Shown: piece by piece, positions 52,922-57,681 of the stretch
Layout: each line of letters opens with the position of its first letter
Numbering within the stretch: position 1 is the first letter of the stretch
Origin: an uncultured Flavobacteriales bacterium
GTDB lineage: Bacteria > Bacteroidota > Bacteroidia > Flavobacteriales_D > Crocinitomicaceae
Assembly: GCA_937973685.1 (NCBI GenBank)
Contig: CALJKJ010000024.1
Span: 1-57,681 of the forward strand
Reading direction: 5' to 3'
DNA: 57,681 nt
Notes under the pieces: model-generated
What the model saw: the letters and a program-made list of their open reading frames with translations, nothing else
Database searches by the model: none
What the model was told of the DNA's origin: nothing
Program-made: the position numbers and the translations under genes

Positions 52922-52982
52922 CTTGTTTCTTTTTCTACGTGAATAAAAGAAAAATTGTTGGTTTTTACGACCAAATTAAACA

Positions 52983-53016
52983 AAAAAAGGCGTGCAACAA
53001 ATGCTGCTCGCCTTTT
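52983..53016 (-). terminator. Terminator after rpmA
   Basis: The stem AAAAAGGCG / CGCCTTTTT with a 16-base loop is followed on the minus strand by a T run. It separates the ribosomal protein operon from serS. Confidence 0.82.
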
Positions 53017-53035
53017 TCAAAATGTGTATCTTCGA

Positions 53036-53305
53036 TTAAGCTTCAGCAGTTTCAAAAGGAACTACGGAAACAAAAGAACGATTATCTTTTTTCTTACGGA
53101 ACTCAATTAATCCGTCTGTTAATGCGTATAATGTGTGGTCTTTTCCAATACCAACATTATTACCTGGGTGGTGCTGAGTTCCACGCTGACGAACGATAAT
53201 GTTTCCAGCGATAGCAGCTTGTCCACCAAAAATTTTCACTCCTAAACGTTTGCTTTCTGATTCACGTCCGTTTTTGGAACTACCGACTCCTTTTTTGTGT
53301 GCCAT
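53036..53305 (-). CDS. rpmA: 50S ribosomal protein L27
   Basis: An 89-residue ribosomal protein whose N terminus reaches the peptidyl-transferase centre. It begins 'MAHKKGVGSSKNGRESESKR' and contains 'GNIIVRQRGTQHHPGNNVG'. The N terminus starts directly at the mature form, without the cleavable extension of Firmicutes L27. Confidence 0.98.
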   Translation of the reverse strand: MAHKKGVGSSKNGRESESKRLGVKIFGGQAAIAGNIIVRQRGTQHHPGNNVGIGKDHTLYALTDGLIEFRKKKDNRSFVSVVPFETAEA

Positions 53306-53345
53306 GTCTTTAAATTTTTATACGTCTACCGAAACAGACGAAATA

Positions 53346-53657
53346 TTACGCTTTAATATCTGTAATTGTAATTTGTGTGAACGATTGACGGTGTCCGTTT
53401 TTCTTCACATATCCTTTTCTGCGTTTTTTGCGGAAAATGATTACTGTATCACCTTTCACGTGATCATTTACTTGAGCAGAAACTTTTGCTCCTTCTATAG
53501 CCGGGGCGCCAATTGATACTTTTCCTCCGTTGTCTACTAATAAAACTCGATCAAACTCTACAGTTGAACCAGCTTCAGCGTTTAAACGGTGTACAAAGAT
53601 TTTTTGGTCTTTTTGCACTTTAAATTGCTGCCCTGCTATCTCTACAATTGCATACAT
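53346..53657 (-). CDS. rplU: 50S ribosomal protein L21
   Basis: A 103-residue protein of the large subunit that binds 23S rRNA. Family blocks are 'MYAIVEIAGQQFKVQKDQKI' and 'IFRKKRRKGYVKKNGHRQ' near the C terminus. It is the first gene of the rplU-rpmA operon, 40 bases ahead of rpmA. Confidence 0.98.
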   Translation of the reverse strand: MYAIVEIAGQQFKVQKDQKIFVHRLNAEAGSTVEFDRVLLVDNGGKVSIGAPAIEGAKVSAQVNDHVKGDTVIIFRKKRRKGYVKKNGHRQSFTQITITDIKA

Positions 53658-53688
53658 AACAGTTGTTTTTTAAATTTAATTTGGAGGG

Positions 53689-53717
53689 CAAAGATAGCAA
53701 ACTTTTTCAACAAACAA
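53689..53717 (-). promoter_or_regulatory. Promoter of the rplU-rpmA operon
   Basis: On the minus strand TTG (53717-53715), an 18-base spacer and TATCTTTG (53696-53689) match the Bacteroidota promoter consensus. A leader of about 30 bases follows before the rplU ATG. Confidence 0.7.
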
Positions 53718-53800
53718 TAGTTTACATGAAAAAAGATGCTGGAAAACAAAAAAGCGTTACAATAATTTGCAACGCTTTCAACTTCTTTATCGTGAACGAA

Positions 53801-53956
53801 TTATTTTTCGTTTTCTTCTTCGTGTTCAAATACTCGTTTTGGACGCATCTTTTGACCAATTCCAAGTGAGATCCAAAAAGGAACTACAAATCCTAGTAAG
53901 AAAAACAACATCCAAAATGCCATTCCACCTAACAAAAGAAACAATACAATACCAAA
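53801..53956 (-). CDS. Small membrane protein, possibly frameshifted
   Basis: A short frame ends at TAA 53801-53803 and encodes '...GGMAFWMLFFLLGFVVPF' followed by 'WISLGIGQKMRPKRVFEHEE' and an acidic tail: a hydrophobic hairpin with a charged cytoplasmic end. In this frame the available starts are TTG 53956 (51 residues) or ATG 53923 (40 residues). An ATG at 53966 lies in the neighbouring frame; removing one T from the T run at 53939-53942 would join it and give a smooth 54-residue protein beginning 'MSIFGIVLFLLLGGMAFWML'. It is either a recent frameshift or a sequence error. It would otherwise leave 53658-54060 without a gene. Confidence 0.45.
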   Translation of the reverse strand, partial: FGIVLFLLLGGMAFWMLFFLLGFVVPFWISLGIGQKMRPKRVFEHEEENEK

Positions 53957-54060
53957 GATACTCATGCCGTACTTATTTGTGATTTTTAACTGCCGTAAAA
54001 GTAATTAAAATTCTATTTAACTCCGCTAATTTTGTAAAAAAATAGCGCGCATTGTGTTTT

Positions 54061-55812
54061 TTATTCGTCGATTCCTGCCAAAATCTCAATCGATTCATCG
54101 ATTAACTCCGTGATTTCAAGCACTTCTGTTCCCAAACCATAACGGTAATGATCGCAACAATCAATAATTTCACGTAAGCGCGCAGCAGCTGTTGGATGAG
54201 AAGCCGCTAATTGATCAAAGGCTTTGTCGCGAGAACCAAACGAGCAAGCATACAAGCTTTCGACTTGTTGCACAATTGCTTTTGGAAGTAAAATTGCACA
54301 TTTCATGCTATCAACATCTGCACTTGTCAACTGCTCCCAATAATTGATTTTCACTGCACTTTTAAGCAAAGGCTCTTTGCAAGGTTGACAGGCTTTGTTA
54401 CCAGCAACTCTTCTTTTACGCAAAAAGAAAAAGAGGTAAAACAAACTCAAAACTGTTATCGGAGTAATAATTCCAATCATAACAGGAAGGGTGTTTGTTT
54501 GTTTTGCAGGCTTTTTGGAAACAGCATTGGCCACTTTTAATGAACTGTTTTTTGAGTTGTCTTTTGGTTGGTCTTCAACTTTAGGCGCAACAAATGATTT
54601 GTCCGAAGCGACATCCAGCTGGAATGCTTTAGTCTTCAACGTGACATAAGCTTCTTTGGTTATATCAAAATATGCAATCGCTTGTTGACCGATACTCACT
54701 TTACCGCTATCTGTTAACTGTAGGTTGTACGTGAATACAACTTTACCTGTTGCCCCAGCTTCTGTATATGTTATGTTTTCCTCTTTTGTTGGGGAATTGA
54801 CCAATGTAATACTTGCTGGAAGTATCAAATCGGGTGTTTTGATCGCGTGCAAATTTCCTGTTCCACTAACAGTCAAGGTATACGTCAAATAATCGCCTTG
54901 CTTGAGTTTTGTGGGATGAACACTTGCGGCTACATCGAATGCGCCAACTGCTTTGATAAATTCTTTTGGAGCGTTTGCTGGTAATGGTTTTACCAAAACT
55001 GTTAAACTTGACGAGCGAAAACGAAACGAACGTGCAAACATTCCTGCATCACAACGCAAAGCCATTTCAAAAGGAGCAATTTTTAACTTACCAGGCGCAA
55101 GTGGAAATAACAATTGTTTGCCTATTTCGAAGGTTAATGCTGAACGTCCATTTATTTTGGTTGATTCTATAGCGCTTTGACTGTTTGGCAAGCTAAATTC
55201 CTCTGTGTTTTTTTCTGGTTCGAAAGGCGCGTAACCTTCCATTTTTAATATTTGTAAGCGGGAAAACACTTTGGAAGCAACAACAACTGCCTCGCCTTCG
55301 TACATGACGGACTTGTTAGCTACTATAATTCCAAAAACTGGGTCACCTGATGAAATGCGTGCTTCATCCTCGTTCTCATCTTCTCGCTCTTCTACATTTA
55401 CGGTCAATTTGTTGGACTTGTACACTTTCCCTTTGTGGTTGACAAATGCGTAAAAAGAAAAAGAACCTTCCCGTTTGAATGCACCATTTTGTTGCATGTA
55501 GTAGTACGTGCGTAATTTTCCAGTTGCATCGGCTTTTTGTTCCATGCCATTTACAATTCCGTACTCAACCGCAAATTCTTTGGGAAACACTATTTCCATC
55601 GAACTCTCAATATTACTCGTTACCGTAACGGTTACGTGTTCATTTGGGGCGATGGATTTTTTATCGATTGTTAATGCAACTATTGGTTTTTGAGCAAATA
55701 AGTAGGTCGGCAACAAAAAAATAACAAGCGCACACAACAAAGTCACTAACACCCGAAAGCGTTTATTCCGTTGCAGCATTTTTTGAAGAACTTGTTTTGC
55801 TAATTTTTGCAC
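54061..55812 (-). CDS. batD: BatD family protein
   Basis: A 583-residue envelope protein of the Bat (Bacteroides aerotolerance) family. An N-terminal signal segment (about 20-40, 'VLVTLLCALVIFLLPTYLFA') is followed by periplasmic beta-sandwich domains ('LTIDKKSIAPNEHVTVTVTS'; 'VHPTKLKQGDYLTYTLTVSG' at about 300), a single membrane helix (about 442-466, 'GIITPITVLSLFYLFFFL') and a cytoplasmic helical end. BatD is usually encoded with BatA, BatB and BatC, which contain VWA and TPR domains; none of these is adjacent here. The start could also be Met12 (ATG 55779). Confidence 0.88.
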   Translation of the reverse strand: MQKLAKQVLQKMLQRNKRFRVLVTLLCALVIFLLPTYLFAQKPIVALTIDKKSIAPNEHVTVTVTSNIESSMEIVFPKEFAVEYGIVNGMEQKADATGKLRTYYYMQQNGAFKREGSFSFYAFVNHKGKVYKSNKLTVNVEEREDENEDEARISSGDPVFGIIVANKSVMYEGEAVVVASKVFSRLQILKMEGYAPFEPEKNTEEFSLPNSQSAIESTKINGRSALTFEIGKQLLFPLAPGKLKIAPFEMALRCDAGMFARSFRFRSSSLTVLVKPLPANAPKEFIKAVGAFDVAASVHPTKLKQGDYLTYTLTVSGTGNLHAIKTPDLILPASITLVNSPTKEENITYTEAGATGKVVFTYNLQLTDSGKVSIGQQAIAYFDITKEAYVTLKTKAFQLDVASDKSFVAPKVEDQPKDNSKNSSLKVANAVSKKPAKQTNTLPVMIGIITPITVLSLFYLFFFLRKRRVAGNKACQPCKEPLLKSAVKINYWEQLTSADVDSMKCAILLPKAIVQQVESLYACSFGSRDKAFDQLAASHPTAAARLREIIDCCDHYRYGLGTEVLEITELIDESIEILAGIDE

Positions 55813-56075
55813 CTGCTTTTATACTTATGGTAAACCGTACACTTTTACAAAACTACATTAATTGGCGCGAACCTGTCAAGGCTTTTATAATACTTTAACG
55901 CTTCTTTAATCAGAATTGGCTTTTTTCACAAAAGCGCAAAGTTATTTGCCAATTATGTAGCCCAACTACCTAACATTTTTGCGAAAATCTGAAAGTTTCT
56001 TTCCATAACTATTGATTTTGTTGTTAATTTTTGTTAACCTTGTTTACCTATAATACTACTATAACTACTACTACT

Positions 56076-56438
56076 ATGGAAACAAGACAATGCTTGGAAT
56101 GTCAGGTAAAACTGTCTGGCAGAAAGGACCAAAAATTTTGTAGCGATTATTGCAGAAACAGCTTCAACAATCGGTTAAACGAAGATGTAACGAATGCCAT
56201 GCGGCGTGTCAATTCGATTTTGCGCAAGAATAGAAGGATATTAGAAAATCTGAATCCATCGGGCAAACGAACTGTTGATGCGATAACCTTAGCGGAAGAA
56301 GGATTTAATTTCCACTATTTCACCAATATTTACAACACGCAAAAAGGCACGAACTATTATTTCTGCTACGATCAAGGCTATGCCAAGACGGAAGCAAATC
56401 AATTTGTATTGGTAAGAAAACAGGATTATGTGAAATAA
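56076..56438 (+). CDS. Small zinc-ribbon protein
   Basis: A 120-residue protein from ATG 56076. Four cysteines near the start (Cys6, Cys9, Cys22, Cys26; 'CLECQVKLSGRKDQKFCSDY') form a zinc ribbon of the kind seen in predicted nucleic-acid-binding proteins of Bacteroidota, followed by a basic helical stretch ('MRRVNSILRKNRRILENLNP') and a mixed C-terminal region ('HYFTNIYNTQKGTNYYFCYD'). The upstream in-frame ATG (56031) would cross a run of ACT repeats and is disfavoured. The target is unknown. It ends one base before the convergent gene at 56440. Confidence 0.78.
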   Translation: METRQCLECQVKLSGRKDQKFCSDYCRNSFNNRLNEDVTNAMRRVNSILRKNRRILENLNPSGKRTVDAITLAEEGFNFHYFTNIYNTQKGTNYYFCYDQGYAKTEANQFVLVRKQDYVK

Positions 56439-56439
56439 A

Positions 56440-56817
56440 TCAGAGGTTCCACTTTTCTTGGAAAACCGCTAATTTAGGGTGATTTTTCAAATTATCAGAA
56501 CCTAAAAACAACACGTTTTTGCATTTTGTGCGGTCAAAAAACAACGATAAATGAGACAAGGCTACATTCATAGTTCCGCTCAAATCAATTTTGTGTGATG
56601 CAACTTGCAAACGATCGAAGTTGTCGCGTAATTCGCTGACACGCTTGTCGAAGTTATGGTTTTCGTGAAACAACACTACCGCATCTATTTTTTCAGCTTG
56701 CTCTTGCGAATTGTCAAATGGGACAACGTTAAAGCCGCTTTCAACCAACCAATTGTACATAGTCGCAGCGAAAGCTGTTTTCTCTTCAATAAATATGGTC
56801 TGTATGTGCAGTGTCAT
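56440..56817 (-). CDS. Unrecognised 125-residue protein
   Basis: I do not recognise this protein. It is soluble, without signal peptide or membrane segment, and alternates short strands and helices: 'HIQTIFIEEKTAFAATMYNW', 'KIDAVVLFHENHNFDKRV' and 'TKCKNVLFLGSDNLKNHPKL'. The pattern suggests a Rossmann-like or response-receiver-like fold, but no catalytic motif is visible. The gene lies between the convergent zinc-ribbon gene and the arginine decarboxylase gene, 138 bases downstream of the latter. Confidence 0.65.
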   Translation of the reverse strand: MTLHIQTIFIEEKTAFAATMYNWLVESGFNVVPFDNSQEQAEKIDAVVLFHENHNFDKRVSELRDNFDRLQVASHKIDLSGTMNVALSHLSLFFDRTKCKNVLFLGSDNLKNHPKLAVFQEKWNL

Positions 56818-56955
56818 TATTTTGGTAAATTATTTTCGGTGTGTACACTTTTCGTTTACTCGGGTGCAAAAATACAGCTTTCTCCAAGTTAAATGTTCAA
56901 CAATTTCAATAAAAGATGGAATTTTTATTAACAGCCGGTTAAAAAGCTTCCTAAA

Positions 56956-57681
56956 TTATTGATACCCAAGGATGCGCAAGTAATCAGCTGCGGTTTGTTC
57001 TTCCGAAAAAAGTTCTGTGACAATCTTTCCTTGCTCGTCTTTTTGAATCAAAATGTGTTTTGGTTCTGGAATCAAACAGTGTTTCAAACCACCAAATCCA
57101 CCAATGGTTTCTTGGTATGCTCCAGTATTGAAAAAACCAATGTACAAGGGTTTGTTCTTGTCAAATTTCGGCAAATAAATAGCATTTGAATGTTGCTCCG
57201 AATTGTAATAATCATCGCTATCACATGTTAATCCGCCCAATAAAACACGCTCGTAATCGTCGTTCCAACGGTTGATTGGCAACATGATAAAACGTTGGTT
57301 AATTGCCCACGTATCAGGTAAGTTGGTCATGAACGAACTGTCGATCATGTTCCACTTTTCACGGTCGTTTTGTTGTTTTTGGTGCAAGACATTGAAAATT
57401 GCTCCCCCACTTTCACCAACGGTAAACGAACCGAATTCCGTGAAAATATTTGGTTCTGGAATATCGTTGTCCGAACAAACGCGTTTTACCTGCATCAAAA
57501 TCTCACGCACCATGTACGCATAGTCGAAGTCGAAAGCCAATGATTTCTTGATTGGAAAACCTCCACCGATGTTCAACGAGTCGAGTGTTGGACACACTTT
57601 TTTCAAGTCGGAATAAATACGCAAACACTTCGTCAACTCATTCCAGTAATACGATGTATCGTTGATTCCTGTATTGATGAA
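56956..57681 (-). CDS. speA: Arginine decarboxylase (biosynthetic, SpeA-like), C-terminal part
   Basis: A pyridoxal-phosphate enzyme of the alanine-racemase/ornithine-decarboxylase fold that turns arginine into agmatine for polyamine synthesis. The frame stays open to the end of the window, so the N-terminal half, with the PLP lysine, lies outside. Visible parts include 'LNIGGGFPIKKSLAFDFDYA', 'FTEFGSFTVGESGGAIFNV' and the substrate block 'LGGLTCDSDDYY', followed by 'YIGFFNTGAYQETIGGFGG'. The family assignment to arginine rather than diaminopimelate or ornithine rests on the 'CDSDDY' block and overall likeness. Confidence 0.85.
   Translation of the reverse strand, partial: FINTGINDTSYYWNELTKCLRIYSDLKKVCPTLDSLNIGGGFPIKKSLAFDFDYAYMVREILMQVKRVCSDNDIPEPNIFTEFGSFTVGESGGAIFNVLHQKQQNDREKWNMIDSSFMTNLPDTWAINQRFIMLPINRWNDDYERVLLGGLTCDSDDYYNSEQHSNAIYLPKFDKNKPLYIGFFNTGAYQETIGGFGGLKHCLIPEPKHILIQKDEQGKIVTELFSEEQTAADYLRILGYQ

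Noticed and set aside
56049..56054. TATAAT as an E. coli-type -10 box
   Set aside because: No TTGACA-like partner stands at 17 bases, and the promoters elsewhere in this window follow the Bacteroidota TAnnTTTG form.
56050..56078. ACT-rich tract just before the zinc-ribbon ATG as a phase-variable repeat
   Set aside because: The ACT units are interrupted (TAATACTACTATAACTACTACTACTATG) and too few for slippage control. They more likely form part of the leader.
1..57681. Mobile elements, prophage, tRNA or rRNA genes
   Set aside because: I found no transposase, integrase, phage structural gene, cloverleaf or rRNA sequence in reading the window. A covariance-model search would be needed to exclude small structured RNAs.

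Overview
The window looks like chromosomal core sequence from an AT-rich member of the Bacteroidota, most likely a flavobacterium (Crocinitomicaceae-like; the family is inference). The evidence is: type IX secretion (T9SS) C-terminal sorting domains on three exported proteins; promoters of the Bacteroidota form TTG/TTT-N19-TAnnTTTG; a 'GCTDP..NYNP' tail repeat in one surface protein; a short Bacteroidota-style NuoG; and family matches for nearly every gene. I see no insertion sequence, prophage, CRISPR array, tRNA or rRNA.

Layout. 1-1460 is the 3' end of a T9SS type A surface protein. 1597-2651 holds 3-hydroxyanthranilate dioxygenase and a small membrane protein. 2660-4420 (minus) is a cdd-meaB-S4 operon divergent from mtaB (4518-5822). 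5823-9680 (minus) is a 1285-residue adhesin-like T9SS type B protein. 9849-14175 is a PurF-like amidotransferase, an orphan histidine kinase and gpmI. 14247-16445 (minus) is a choice-of-anchor-L T9SS type B protein. 16599-18454 is an M20 peptidase and a LEA2 lipoprotein; 18488-20023 (minus) is glyS; 20189-21355 is an exported cyclophilin-FKBP fusion; 21421-22299 (minus) is a MORN/YwqK-like exported protein. 22424-25868 is an amino-acid catabolic block: threonine dehydrogenase divergent from hmgA-hppD (tyrosine degradation).

25920-31247 (minus) is a tight run: lipB, an unrecognised 136-residue protein, an MBOAT acyltransferase, a DHHW/AlgJ-like protein and a secreted SGNH hydrolase with a LysM domain. 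The last three look like an envelope O-acetylation cassette, with LysM pointing to peptidoglycan; this is the most interesting module in the window. 31294-35557 carries a DUF255 thioredoxin-like protein and a SurA/PpiD-type foldase. 35607-35827 holds two copies of a 42-bp repeat. 35828-36781 (minus) is an exported protein of unknown function.

36801-49559 (minus) is a complete fourteen-gene respiratory complex I operon, nuoA to nuoN, with separate nuoC and nuoD and a NuoG cut down to its iron-sulfur part. Upstream on the same strand are a TPR protein, serS and rplU-rpmA. A small membrane protein gene at 53801-53966, apparently broken by one extra base, lies between rplU and an orphan batD (54061-55812). 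The window closes with a zinc-ribbon protein, an unknown 125-residue protein and the 3' part of a biosynthetic arginine decarboxylase.

Most genes sit in short operons separated by strong hairpin terminators, several placed between convergent genes so that they may serve both strands.
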